This document shows, piece by piece, positions 1 through 7,222 of a DNA stretch of 10,921 nt. The position numbers and the translations under genes are program-made. Position 1 is the stretch's first letter. Every line of letters starts with the position of its first letter. Origin of the DNA: Caryophanales bacterium UBA6448 (lineage in GTDB: Bacteria; Bacillota_I; Bacilli_A; RF39; UBA660); the NCBI GenBank assembly GCA_002439555.1, contig DJOC01000061.1, positions 1 to 10,921 of the forward strand, written 5' to 3'. The notes beneath the pieces are model-generated. The model was given only the letters and a program-made list of their open reading frames with translations. It ran no database searches and was not told the origin of the DNA.

Positions 1-7
1 TTTTAAT

Positions 8-1162
8 TTAGTTAGAAAATAATACTTTTTCAGTTTTATAATCTTTAGAAATTAATATTATTAAAATAATAGAATAAATAATTGTAGATATAAACATTGA
101 AAGCATATTCATAATATCATTTTTTCCTATATTTTGACAAAAAATCATTTTTAAAAATGTTGCATGATTAACAATTGGTATTAGTGACAAAGTTAAGTTC
201 ATTTTTATTCCAAGTGTATCTAAAATCATAGGTATCATTGTAAATAAACTAACTGGTGTTAATGAAGATTGAGCTTCTTTATATGATTTTGTTTTACTAG
301 CAATAAATATACATAGTCCACTTACAAATATTGAAAAAGCAAACATTATTAAAAGTCCCATTGTAATAGTCGAAAAGTTAAAATTTAAAGTTGCTTCTTT
401 ATATATATTAAACATTTTACTTGCAATTATAAAGGAAACAACAGTTAATACCATACTGATAATCGAAGTAATTAAACAAGATATAACAATTGAAAGGTAT
501 TTACCGATAATAAGTTCTTCATTTTTAATGGGAAATGTTAATATTGTTTCTAATGTTCCCCTTTCCTTTTCACTTGCAATTATATCAGTGGCTGTATAAA
601 TAGCGGTTAAAGAAATTGCCATTACAGCAAAAATAAATCCCATTGTTACAATTGTATTAATTAAATCATCAGAACCCGATAAATTAACATAGTTATATGT
701 AATATTTTTATAAACTTTATTAAAATCAGCACCAATTTCTGATAAATAATTTTGAGCTAAATAATCATTATAATTACTTAGAAAATTAGCAAAATAATTA
801 CTTGCAAGACTACTATTTTTAGTTTTATCATTTGCATAAATATCGTAATTCTCATTAGTTTTTATTACATATGCATCTATTTTATTTGTTTCGTATGCTT
901 TTTGCATATCATCTTTATTTTCATAATACTTTATTTCTATGTTTTCGCTAATCAAGTTTTTTTCAATATCATTTAAATTATAGTTAATTCCAACATAATA
1001 TTTTTCGTTTTCACTTGTATTCATTAATTTGTCATACACATAAGAGAAGATAAATATAAAAAGTGGTATCATAATTGGTGTAATAAGCATCATCATAAGG
1101 GACTTTTTATCCCTTAAAATAGTTCTTAATTCCTTTTTTATTGTGATAAATACATTATTCAT
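8..1162 (-). CDS. natB: ABC-2 type transporter permease, NatB-like
   Basis: This is the membrane half of an ABC exporter, 384 residues, close to the usual NatB length. Hydrophobic segments lie near residues 22-44, 169-192, 221-248, 265-289, 303-317 and 353-372. A large polar loop (about 47-168), presumably outside the cell, separates the first two. Residues 197-211 (SEKERGTLETILTFP) are the coupling-helix motif typical of ABC-2/NatB permeases, and the late SLIPIVNHATF stretch also fits NatB. The start ATG lies inside the end of the ATPase gene (8-base overlap), with GGAGG eight bases upstream, so the two are translationally coupled and probably form one complex. Bacillus NatAB is a sodium exporter; the substrate here cannot be read from sequence, so drug, peptide or lipid export remains possible. 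The family is secure, the NatB name less so. Confidence 0.85.
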   Translation of the reverse strand: MNNVFITIKKELRTILRDKKSLMMMLITPIMIPLFIFIFSYVYDKLMNTSENEKYYVGINYNLNDIEKNLISENIEIKYYENKDDMQKAYETNKIDAYVIKTNENYDIYANDKTKNSSLASNYFANFLSNYNDYLAQNYLSEIGADFNKVYKNITYNYVNLSGSDDLINTIVTMGFIFAVMAISLTAIYTATDIIASEKERGTLETILTFPIKNEELIIGKYLSIVISCLITSIISMVLTVVSFIIASKMFNIYKEATLNFNFSTITMGLLIMFAFSIFVSGLCIFIASKTKSYKEAQSSLTPVSLFTMIPMILDTLGIKMNLTLSLIPIVNHATFLKMIFCQNIGKNDIMNMLSMFISTIIYSIILIILISKDYKTEKVLFSN

Positions 1163-1910
1163 TTTCTTTACCTCCGATTAAAGCAAAAAATGCCTCCCTT
1201 AAATTATTAGTTTTAGTTTCTTTTTCAATTAATTTCGGCGTTCCCGTTTTAATTATTTTTCCCTTGTGAATTAATATTACTCTATCACAAATATTTTCTG
1301 CTTCTTCCATATAGTGAGTTGAATAAATAATGCCTTTTCCTTTTGCTTTTTCCTTTTTTATAAACTCTAGTATTGTTTGACTTAAAATAATATCAAGCCC
1401 AGTAGTGGCCTCATCTAAAATGTAGTACTTAGGACTATGTAAAGCACATCTTGCTAAACCAACTCTTTGAGTTTGACCTGTAGACAAATTTTCAATTCTT
1501 TGATATAAGAAGTTTGTCAAATCAAATTCCTTTGCAATCATTTTTATTTTTTTATCTATTTCAGCTTTGGGAATATCGTAATACTCAGCACACATTTCTA
1601 ATAATTCGTATGCAGATAAATCTTTGTATAATTTAGTATTACCACTTAAAAAGCCAATTTCTTTTTTTATTGCAATTTCGTTTTTAGCATAAGAGTAATC
1701 ATCAATAATAACCTCACCTTCACTAGGTTTCATTATGCCAGTTATCATTCTAAGTAAAGTAGTTTTACCTGCTCCATTTGGTCCAAGTATTCCTAGAACT
1801 TCACCAGGTTTAGCATCAAAACTAATATTATTTACCGCTAAAAAAGATTCTTTTTGTTTTTTATTAATATTTCTTTCAAATTTTTTACTTAAATTTTTTA
1901 CCTCAATCAT
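1155..1910 (-). CDS. natA: ABC transporter ATP-binding protein, NatA-like
   Basis: This is the cytoplasmic ATPase that powers the overlapping NatB-like permease, 251 residues. Walker A is GPNGAGKTT at 43-51, the signature is LSTGQ at 142-146 (a variant of LSGGQ), Walker B with the catalytic glutamate is LDEATTGLD at 165-173 (E167), and the switch histidine is H199 in STHYMEEAE. The usual Q-loop glutamine is not obvious; the region reads GFLSGNTKLY at 86-95. This pattern fits the NatA/CcmA-type ATPases that partner ABC-2 permeases. The ATG start has AAAGGA seven bases upstream. The gene lies 33 bases after lemA and overlaps natB by 8 bases, so it belongs to the same transcript. The ABC ATPase call is certain; the sodium-export role is only by family analogy. 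Confidence 0.88.
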   Translation of the reverse strand: MIEVKNLSKKFERNINKKQKESFLAVNNISFDAKPGEVLGILGPNGAGKTTLLRMITGIMKPSEGEVIIDDYSYAKNEIAIKKEIGFLSGNTKLYKDLSAYELLEMCAEYYDIPKAEIDKKIKMIAKEFDLTNFLYQRIENLSTGQTQRVGLARCALHSPKYYILDEATTGLDIILSQTILEFIKKEKAKGKGIIYSTHYMEEAENICDRVILIHKGKIIKTGTPKLIEKETKTNNLREAFFALIGGKENE

Positions 1911-1943
1911 ATAAATATCCTTTCAAAATGAATAAAGAACAAG

Positions 1944-2492
1944 TTATTGATTCTTTATGATTTCTTTTTCGTTTTCATTAGCTTTAAAATAGTCTTCTTC
2001 TTTAAAACCATGAATCTTGGCTACAATAAGTGAGGGAAAAGTAATAACCTTTTCATTATATAAAGAAACATTTGCATTATACGCCCTTCTCGAAGCGGAT
2101 AAGTGTTCTTCTGAATCAACTATAGCCTTTTGTAAATTCAAAAAATTTTCACTTGCTTTTATATCAGGATATTTTTCAATAATAATATTAATTTTATTCA
2201 TTGTTTCATCAAGTGATGAATTAATATCTTTAAGTTCATTTAAACTCATATTATCACGAAATTTTATAACACTTAATAATACCTCTTTTTCGTGTTTTGT
2301 ATACCCTTTTACAACTTCAACAAGGTTTGTTATAACATTATATCTTTTAGATAGTGCTACATCTATTCCTGATATTGCCTCACTTATCTTAAGTTTATAC
2401 TTTTTTAAAATATTAAGAGTTCCAATATAATTTCCTAATATAATTAAAAATATAATTCCTATAACTATAAGTGCAACATATTTTGCTTCCAT
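1944..2492 (-). CDS. lemA: LemA family protein
   Basis: A 182-residue LemA family protein with one N-terminal membrane helix (about 5-27), a very short outer end, and a helical cytoplasmic domain. Family hallmarks are visible: SKRYNVITNLVEVVKGY at 48-64, then YPDIKASENFLNLQ at 108-121, then SRRAYNANVSLYN at 134-146, and the C-terminal FPS...GFKEEDYF block. LemA proteins are widespread, but their biochemical role is not settled; they are often found beside DUF3137 or TPM-domain membrane proteins. Here the gene starts three bases after the stop of the DUF3137-like gene. That stop codon sits between the GGAGG (eight bases from ATG) and the start codon, a classic coupling arrangement. The ABC transporter pair follows 33 bases downstream, so the LemA protein may assist or regulate that exporter (inference). 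Confidence 0.93.
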   Translation of the reverse strand: MEAKYVALIVIGIIFLIILGNYIGTLNILKKYKLKISEAISGIDVALSKRYNVITNLVEVVKGYTKHEKEVLLSVIKFRDNMSLNELKDINSSLDETMNKINIIIEKYPDIKASENFLNLQKAIVDSEEHLSASRRAYNANVSLYNEKVITFPSLIVAKIHGFKEEDYFKANENEKEIIKNQ

Positions 2493-2495
2493 TTG

Positions 2496-3401
2496 TTAAT
2501 CCTCCTTAAATAAATCATTGTCTAAATCAAGTTCTTCAATAAAATTTATAATTACATCAATATCTTTTTTTATAGTATCTTTAATAAATGCTTCATCAAC
2601 TTTTTTATACATACTCGGTTCAAAAGAATCTGAATAATTATTAAGTCCTAAATATAGTTTATTATCATTAAAGCATAATATTAATTTGCCATTTATTTTT
2701 AAACTTAAATCTTTGACTCTTTCCATAAATGATGGTGATAAAATATAAAATGCTTCGTGTTCATTTTGGGCATAAACCAAAAAGTTTTTATTAAACTCTT
2801 CATCCTCTAAATTAATTTTTTCATAATTTATTTCATAAAATCTAATAACTGAGGTAGTTTGCGTTACACATAAATTTGACTTAAATGTCTTATTAAAATT
2901 AAATATAAACCATCTACCCATAAATAATGTTACATAATATGTTTCTGTATTACCATCTTTATCTTTTCTTTCATGTTCTTCCTCAATATGAACATCTGAT
3001 GATACAAAATTTACATCCTTATATTTTCCTTTTATGAAATCGTTAGAATAATACCTATCTGAGGTATCAATCATTTTAGTATCCCTTAAGGTTTCCTCTG
3101 AAATGCCTATTTCTGGTTCATATTCTAAATCAGTAAAAATTTCTTTTAAAGCATTGTAAACAAAATAATTTTTATAAAGACTTGTATACTCTCTTACATA
3201 CTTTAGTCCTGGCATACTTGCAAAACACAAACTAAAAATTAGAGTAAATGGTAACATAATATAACAATTAAATGATAACGAAATAACTCCACGTTTGCAT
3301 AATACCACAAATAAAATATTAAGTAAAATTGCAATGCAATAACATATAGTATTACATATTGTATATTTTTTTCTAAGTAAATTTAATCTATCTATTTCCA
3401 T
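2496..3401 (-). CDS. DUF3137-like membrane protein, first gene of the LemA-ABC operon
   Basis: A 301-residue protein with two N-terminal membrane helices (about 14-36 and 42-62) followed by a long soluble domain. The middle contains an LFMGRWFIFNFNKTF block (near 175-189) and a preceding region rich in acidic and lysine residues, a pattern I associate with DUF3137 proteins, which often neighbour lemA. The function is unknown. I start it at the ATG at 3401, which has GAAGGA six bases upstream and a promoter just in front. The frame stays open to a TTG at 3449, but that codon lies within the -35 box, so the longer form is unlikely. It is co-transcribed with lemA, natA and natB. The family assignment rests on pattern memory plus neighbour context. 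Confidence 0.7.
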   Translation of the reverse strand: MEIDRLNLLRKKYTICNTICYCIAILLNILFVVLCKRGVISLSFNCYIMLPFTLIFSLCFASMPGLKYVREYTSLYKNYFVYNALKEIFTDLEYEPEIGISEETLRDTKMIDTSDRYYSNDFIKGKYKDVNFVSSDVHIEEEHERKDKDGNTETYYVTLFMGRWFIFNFNKTFKSNLCVTQTTSVIRFYEINYEKINLEDEEFNKNFLVYAQNEHEAFYILSPSFMERVKDLSLKINGKLILCFNDNKLYLGLNNYSDSFEPSMYKKVDEAFIKDTIKKDIDVIINFIEELDLDNDLFKED

Positions 3402-3407
3402 AATAAT

Positions 3408-3413
3408 TCCTTC
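3408..3413 (-). promoter_or_regulatory. Ribosome binding site that decides the DUF3137-like start
   Basis: GAAGGA on the minus strand, six bases before the ATG at 3401. It supports this start over the upstream TTG at 3449, which has no such site. Confidence 0.7.
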
Positions 3414-3421
3414 ATAGTTAA

Positions 3422-3449
3422 AGTATAACATATTATTTATGTGAAACAA
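3422..3449 (-). promoter_or_regulatory. Promoter of the DUF3137-lemA-natAB operon
   Basis: On the minus strand, TTGTTT (3449-3444) is followed 16 bases later by TATACT (3427-3422), preceded by TG one base upstream, i.e. an extended -10. It lies 20 bases before the ATG at 3401, so the leader would be only about 13-15 bases long. A second TATAAT on the same strand (3457-3452) has no well-spaced -35. Confidence 0.55.
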
Positions 3450-3459
3450 ACATTATATT

Positions 3460-3483
3460 TTTTTTTACAATATTTTTTTACAA
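3460..3483. repeat. Tandem 11-base AT-rich repeat in the divergent promoter region
   Basis: TTTTTTTACAA occurs at 3460-3470 and again at 3473-3483, a 13-base period. It sits between the two divergent promoters. It may be an A-tract/UP-type element or simply low-complexity AT-rich DNA. Confidence 0.35.
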
Positions 3484-3502
3484 ATTAAGTAATTCAATTT
3501 TA

Positions 3503-3531
3503 TTGTAAAAGAAAACTGGTTTTGATATAAT
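3503..3531 (+). promoter_or_regulatory. Promoter of the herA-like gene
   Basis: TTGTAA (3503-3508), a 17-base spacer, then TATAAT (3526-3531) with TG one base before it (extended -10). The gene starts at 3557 with AGAGGT six bases upstream, so the predicted leader is about 19 bases. Confidence 0.75.
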
Positions 3532-3556
3532 ATTTTTAGAGTAAAGAGGTATTGAT

Positions 3557-5299
3557 ATGATAGGAACTATTGAACAAATTATTAATAATCAAATTGAGGT
3601 TAAACTTGCACTTGATGTAAAGAAAACTACTAACTTAATAAACCTTTATGTTTTAATAAAGGATACTAATAAATCTTTTATTGGAGAAATAACCGAGCTT
3701 AGTCTAACAAAATGTAAAGTTAATATTTTAGGAAAACTCGAAGGTAATGACTTTGTCTATGGATTTGATGAAAAACCATCTTTTGCAAGTGTAATATATT
3801 TACTTAATTATGACTTTGTAAAAAATATTATTGGTTTTAAAAACAACTTCTTAATTATGGGTAAAAGTCCATTTTATGAAAATGCTTATATTAATGCAGA
3901 TATCAACAGTTTATTTGGTTCACACTTTGCAATATTTGGGTCGTCTGGAAGTGGTAAAAGTTGCGGTTTTACAAGAATTATGCAAAACTTAATGAAAAGT
4001 CAAAATATGAATGATAAACCAAATATTATAATATTTGATGCCTATGGTGAATATGCAAAAGCTTTCAATTACTTAAATAATGAACCAACTTTTGCTTATA
4101 AAACATATAATACTGATTTAAATAGTAATGATGAAATACTTCTTTTACCTCCCTGGCTTTTGGGAGTCGATGAATACGCATTACTTCTCGAAGCAAATGA
4201 TAAATCACAATTAAGTTTAATTGAAAAAACGCTTAGATATGTTAACCTATTTATAAAGGATGATGAGACGGTAAAGGCTTATAAAAATACAATTTTAGCG
4301 AAAGCCCTTCTTGATATATTAATAAGTGGTAAACCGGGACCTCAAATAAGAGATCAAGTTATTGGTGTTCTTACTAAAACTCATACTGATGAAATAAATC
4401 TTGAAAGTGAAATTAGTGAACCAGGTTATTACCGTACATTTAGACAATGTATGAGAGTGGATGACCATAATAAAATCAATGCTATTGAACAAGTAACTGA
4501 CTTTTTACAAAAATTTATTGGTGATGAAGTAACCTTTTCACTTCCTGATGGCTCGTTTCCATTTACTTTACAAGATGTATCAAATGCTTTAGAATTTGCC
4601 CTTATTGATGAAGGTGTATGGAAAAATGATAGTGTATTTAATATGATGAATATTTTAAAAGTTAGACTTGATAGCATATTAAATAGTGATAACAAAAAAT
4701 ATTTTGAATACCCACAGTATATAAGTTTAGAAAGTTATATTGATAGAATTTTACATACTCAAAATGGTAAAAAGGCCCAAATAATTAATTTTAACATTAA
4801 CTATGTTACTGAAAGACTTGGTAAATCACTTGTAAAAATATATTCTAAATTAATATTTAATTATGTTACATCTTTAAAAGAAAGAGGCTCACAGCCATTT
4901 AATATCATTATCGAAGAGGCCCATAGATATGTTCAAAATGATATTGATAGTGATGTACTTGGTTATAATATATTCGAAAGAATTGCTAAAGAAGGAAGAA
5001 AATATGGTATACTTTTAGGTCTTATATCTCAAAGACCATCAGAAATAAGTGAAACTACCTTGAGTCAATGTAATAACTTTATAATATTTAAAATGACTCA
5101 TCCTACCGATATTGCCTATATTAAAAAAGTTGTTCCCTTTATGAGTGAGGAAAATACTGAAAAAATGAAATCAATTTTACCAGGTAATGCTCTATGTTTT
5201 GGTACAGCATTTAAGATGCCTTTACTTGTAAAATTTGAATATCCTGACCCTGCTCCACAAAGTGATAATGTAAATTTAGGTAGTGTTTGGTTTAAATAA
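3557..5299 (+). CDS. herA: HerA-like DNA translocase/helicase ATPase (DUF87)
   Basis: A 580-residue cytoplasmic ATPase of the HerA/FtsK superfamily. The first about 100 residues are a beta-rich segment consistent with the HAS-barrel domain. Walker A is GSSGSGKS at 128-135. Walker B is IIIEEAHRYV at 450-459 with the paired acidic residues E453-E454. The segment RIAKEGRKYG (475-484) carries candidate arginine-finger residues, and ISQRPSEIS (490-498) is the typical sensor stretch. The C-terminus (DPAPQSD..., 564-580) also fits the family. Archaeal HerA works as a hexameric ring with NurA nuclease in DNA end resection; bacterial forms can pair with NurA-like or SIR2 proteins, some in phage defence. 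No such partner lies in this window. It is divergent from the lemA operon and upstream of the HIT gene (29 bases). The family call is firm; the role is open. Confidence 0.88.
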   Translation: MIGTIEQIINNQIEVKLALDVKKTTNLINLYVLIKDTNKSFIGEITELSLTKCKVNILGKLEGNDFVYGFDEKPSFASVIYLLNYDFVKNIIGFKNNFLIMGKSPFYENAYINADINSLFGSHFAIFGSSGSGKSCGFTRIMQNLMKSQNMNDKPNIIIFDAYGEYAKAFNYLNNEPTFAYKTYNTDLNSNDEILLLPPWLLGVDEYALLLEANDKSQLSLIEKTLRYVNLFIKDDETVKAYKNTILAKALLDILISGKPGPQIRDQVIGVLTKTHTDEINLESEISEPGYYRTFRQCMRVDDHNKINAIEQVTDFLQKFIGDEVTFSLPDGSFPFTLQDVSNALEFALIDEGVWKNDSVFNMMNILKVRLDSILNSDNKKYFEYPQYISLESYIDRILHTQNGKKAQIINFNINYVTERLGKSLVKIYSKLIFNYVTSLKERGSQPFNIIIEEAHRYVQNDIDSDVLGYNIFERIAKEGRKYGILLGLISQRPSEISETTLSQCNNFIIFKMTHPTDIAYIKKVVPFMSEENTEKMKSILPGNALCFGTAFKMPLLVKFEYPDPAPQSDNVNLGSVWFK

Positions 5300-5300
5300 T

Positions 5301-5309
5301 TGATATAAT
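5301..5309 (+). promoter_or_regulatory. Extended -10 promoter element for the HIT-CapA pair
   Basis: TGATATAAT begins two bases after the herA-like stop codon and repeats the same ten bases (TTGATATAAT) found in the herA promoter. No clear -35 lies 16-18 bases upstream. It sits 19 bases before the HIT start, so it would give a leader of about 13 bases. Confidence 0.5.
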
Positions 5310-5328
5310 AATTTTAACGGAGGTAATT

Positions 5329-5715
5329 ATGAATTGTTTATTTTGCAATATTGCACAAAATGAAAAAGAAAGAATGACTATTTACGAGGATGAAAAGCTA
5401 GTACTTATTATGGATAAATTTCCTATATGTGATGGACATGCTTTAGTTATTCCCAAAAAACATTTCGAAGATATTTATGAAGTTGATGAAATGACTTTAT
5501 CACATATGTTTGAGGTTGCTAAAAAATATGCTAAAGTTTTAATGGAGGTAACTAATGAAAAAGGATGTACTTTTTCTATAAACTATGGTGATAAACAAGA
5601 AATTAAACATTTACATTTACACATTATGCCAAATTATAGAGTTAAACCTTCTAAAAAAGTAAGTGAAGTATATAATTTAGTAGTGAGTTATTATGAAAAA
5701 GAAAAAAAGAATTAA
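5329..5715 (+). CDS. HIT family nucleotide hydrolase
   Basis: A 128-residue histidine-triad protein, a normal length for the family. The catalytic triad HLHLHIMP is at 94-101 (H94, H96, H98). The N-terminal CLFC (C3, C6), together with H45 and H94, matches the zinc-binding set seen in many bacterial HIT proteins. HIT enzymes hydrolyse or transfer nucleotidyl groups, e.g. from AMP-lysine, adenosine phosphoramidate or dinucleoside polyphosphates; the substrate here is not determined. The usual AGQ-type turn before the triad is shortened to GDKQEIKH. The start is fixed by GGAGG five bases upstream of ATG. The last 23 bases overlap the CapA-like gene in another frame, and the shared A-rich stretch yields the lysine-rich end of this protein. 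It is probably co-transcribed with the CapA-like gene. Confidence 0.93.
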   Translation: MNCLFCNIAQNEKERMTIYEDEKLVLIMDKFPICDGHALVIPKKHFEDIYEVDEMTLSHMFEVAKKYAKVLMEVTNEKGCTFSINYGDKQEIKHLHLHIMPNYRVKPSKKVSEVYNLVVSYYEKEKKN

Positions 5716-6928
5716 AAAAAGTATTAGAGTTTGTTTCACATTTATAATTTTAATTGCTTTAACAATTGTTTCCTACTTAATTATCAATAAAAATGGTGGT
5801 AAAGATTTTAATTTTAATAAATTTGTTAATGAAAATAAGATTACTTACCCAATTGTTAATAAAATCTCTTTAGTAGCCACTGGTGATGCTCTTTTACATA
5901 ATCCTGTTTATATTAGTGCTTATGATAATTCCACTGAAAGTTTTAACTTTGCACCTCAACTTGAACTTGTAAAGGAGGAAATTAAAAATTATGATATAAG
6001 ATATTATAATCAAGAAACTGTTTTCGGAGGTAAATTAACTGATAGATTTAACTGTAAATATAATATGCCAGGTTATTGTTCTTATCCTTACTTTAATTCG
6101 CCATCAGAGTTTGGTGATGCAATGGTTGATGCTGGATTTAATATGGTATCTCTTGCCTCAAATCATAGTGCTGATTGTACTTATGCATCAGATACTTGTA
6201 TTACTAATTCATATAATTATTGGAAAAGCAAAAATGTTGTATTTGATGGCTTTAATGAAGATGAAAGTAAAGAAAATAAATATAATATTAGTGAAAAAAA
6301 TGGAATTAAATATGGCTTTTTAAATTATACAAATACTTTAAATGGTCTTGATAACTTTGTAAGTGATATAAAATATAAGATAGATTTATATGATGAAGAA
6401 ACCGCTAAAAAAGAAATCGAAGATTTAAAAACTAAAGTTGATGTCATAATCGTGGCAATGCATTGGCATAAAGCAAGTGCTGAATATGAAACAGTTCCAA
6501 CTGCCGCTAATAAAGAAATAGCAAATTATCTTGCCTCTTTAGGAGTAAACATCATACTCGGAACTTATTCACATTGTTTGCAACCATTTGATATAATTGG
6601 TAATACTGTAGTTTTCTATTCACTTGGTAACTTCATTTCTAATCAAGGTGATTTAATTTCCTCAATTGGTTATAAAGGTATAGTTGGCGTTCTTGCATCA
6701 ATGGACATAACAAAAACGACTTATGAAGATGGAAGTGCAGAAGTTAAAGTAGACAATATTGGTGCTGATTTAACATATACTTATAATAAAAATCATCGTG
6801 ATTATAAAGTAATACCATTTAGTAAAATGAGTGAAGAATATAACAAAGACTATAAAAATATTTATGAAGATTATAAAAACATTCTTACTTCACTTAATCA
6901 AAATATAAATGTTAAACCTGTAAATTAA
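5693..6928 (+). CDS. CapA/PGA family membrane-anchored metallophosphoesterase
   Basis: A 411-residue protein with a lysine-rich N-terminus and one membrane helix (about 12-31), so the bulk lies outside the cell. The PGA_cap calcineurin-like fold is shown by TGD at 63-65, NQET at 106-109, SNH at 156-158, HWHK at 257-260 with EY at 264-265, GTYSHCLQP at 290-298 and YSLGNF at 309-314. These are the conserved, probably metal-binding positions of CapA/PgsA-type proteins. Family members take part in poly-gamma-glutamate capsule production, but many, as here, lack nearby capB/capC partners, so capsule synthesis is not shown. Two closely spaced cysteine pairs (C121/C129 and C162/C169) could form disulfides. 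It overlaps the HIT gene by 23 bases and has only a weak GTGAG site, suggesting coupled translation. Confidence 0.88.
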   Translation: MKKKKRIKKSIRVCFTFIILIALTIVSYLIINKNGGKDFNFNKFVNENKITYPIVNKISLVATGDALLHNPVYISAYDNSTESFNFAPQLELVKEEIKNYDIRYYNQETVFGGKLTDRFNCKYNMPGYCSYPYFNSPSEFGDAMVDAGFNMVSLASNHSADCTYASDTCITNSYNYWKSKNVVFDGFNEDESKENKYNISEKNGIKYGFLNYTNTLNGLDNFVSDIKYKIDLYDEETAKKEIEDLKTKVDVIIVAMHWHKASAEYETVPTAANKEIANYLASLGVNIILGTYSHCLQPFDIIGNTVVFYSLGNFISNQGDLISSIGYKGIVGVLASMDITKTTYEDGSAEVKVDNIGADLTYTYNKNHRDYKVIPFSKMSEEYNKDYKNIYEDYKNILTSLNQNINVKPVN

Positions 6929-6957
6929 TGAGCTAGTAATTAGTTCATTTTTCTTTT
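6927..6957 (+). terminator. Rho-independent terminator after the CapA-like gene
   Basis: TGAGCTA (6929-6935) pairs with TAGTTCA (6941-6947) with one G-U pair and a five-base loop, flanked by extra A-T pairs, then the tail TTTTTCTTTT. The hairpin starts right at the stop codon. Confidence 0.7.
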
Positions 6958-6979
6958 AAAATCAAGCATTTTATAGCAC

Positions 6980-7005
6980 AAAAAAAAGAAAAGCATTTGC
7001 TTTTC
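6980..7005 (-). terminator. Rho-independent terminator of the small minus-strand gene pair
   Basis: Read on the minus strand, GAAAAGC (7005-6999) and GCTTTTC (6994-6988) form a seven-base stem with a four-base loop, followed by eight T. It begins one base after the stop of the 39-residue gene. Confidence 0.8.
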
Positions 7006-7006
7006 C

Positions 7007-7126
7007 CTAGAAAATTGGTCCCATTATTATTGCAAGTAAGATAAATAAAATTAATACTATGAAAAAATAATTATTAAATCCATTTGAACAGTTTTCAGGT
7101 GGATTTTTCTTATTACAGCAACTCAT
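7007..7126 (-). CDS. Small cysteine-containing single-helix membrane protein (39 aa)
   Basis: A 39-residue protein starting MSCCNKKNPPENC. A polar N-terminus with three cysteines (C3, C4, C13) is followed by one hydrophobic helix (about 20-36) ending GPIF. This head-and-helix design resembles the adjacent 28-residue YjcZ-like protein, but I do not recognise a named family for it. GAGGTG lies four bases upstream of the ATG, overlapping the stop region of the preceding gene (nine bases between genes), and a strong terminator follows. Together, ribosome site, operon position and terminator argue that this is a real gene despite its size. The function is unknown; a membrane micro-protein, perhaps sporulation-associated by analogy with YjcZ, is the best guess. 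Confidence 0.7.
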   Translation of the reverse strand: MSCCNKKNPPENCSNGFNNYFFIVLILFILLAIIMGPIF

Positions 7127-7135
7127 ATTACACCT

Positions 7136-7222
7136 CTAAATATAAGCACCAACTATGATTATAAGAAGTATAAATAATACTAATATAATCGCAGCTCCAA
7201 GACCATTTCCACAATGATTCAT
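7136..7222 (-). CDS. YjcZ-like small membrane protein (28 aa)
   Basis: A 28-residue protein: a short MNHCGNG head with one cysteine, then a single hydrophobic helix with the VLFILLIIIVGA core characteristic of YjcZ/YjcZ_2 family proteins, annotated as sporulation-related in bacilli. An ideal ribosome site AAAGGAGG lies seven bases before the ATG. Its TAG stop is part of the TAGAGG leading into the next small gene, so the two form a bicistron. No convincing -35/-10 pair, and no clear sporulation-sigma promoter, was found upstream. If the family match holds, the host may be a spore former, but these proteins also occur where sporulation is unproven. Confidence 0.78.
   Translation of the reverse strand: MNHCGNGLGAAIILVLFILLIIIVGAYI

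Noticed and set aside
2017..2430. Open frame on the plus strand antisense to lemA
   Set aside because: lemA is clearly the coding strand here, with family motifs; the antisense frame shows no recognisable protein features.
3402..3449. Longer DUF3137-like protein starting at a TTG at 3449
   Set aside because: It overlaps the -35 box, lacks a ribosome site, and the ATG at 3401 has a good one.
4429..4695. Open frame on the minus strand inside the herA-like gene
   Set aside because: Shadow of a well-conserved ATPase coding region with no supporting ribosome site or family signature.
5701..5709. A AAA AAG slippery heptamer in the HIT reading frame, suggesting programmed frameshifting into the CapA-like gene
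   Set aside because: A -1 slip would enter the third frame, not the CapA frame, which needs +1. The downstream gene also has its own ATG.
6111..6323. Second plus-strand frame inside the CapA-like gene
   Set aside because: It lies within conserved CapA motifs, and its hydrophobic composition is typical of an out-of-frame read of AT-rich coding DNA.
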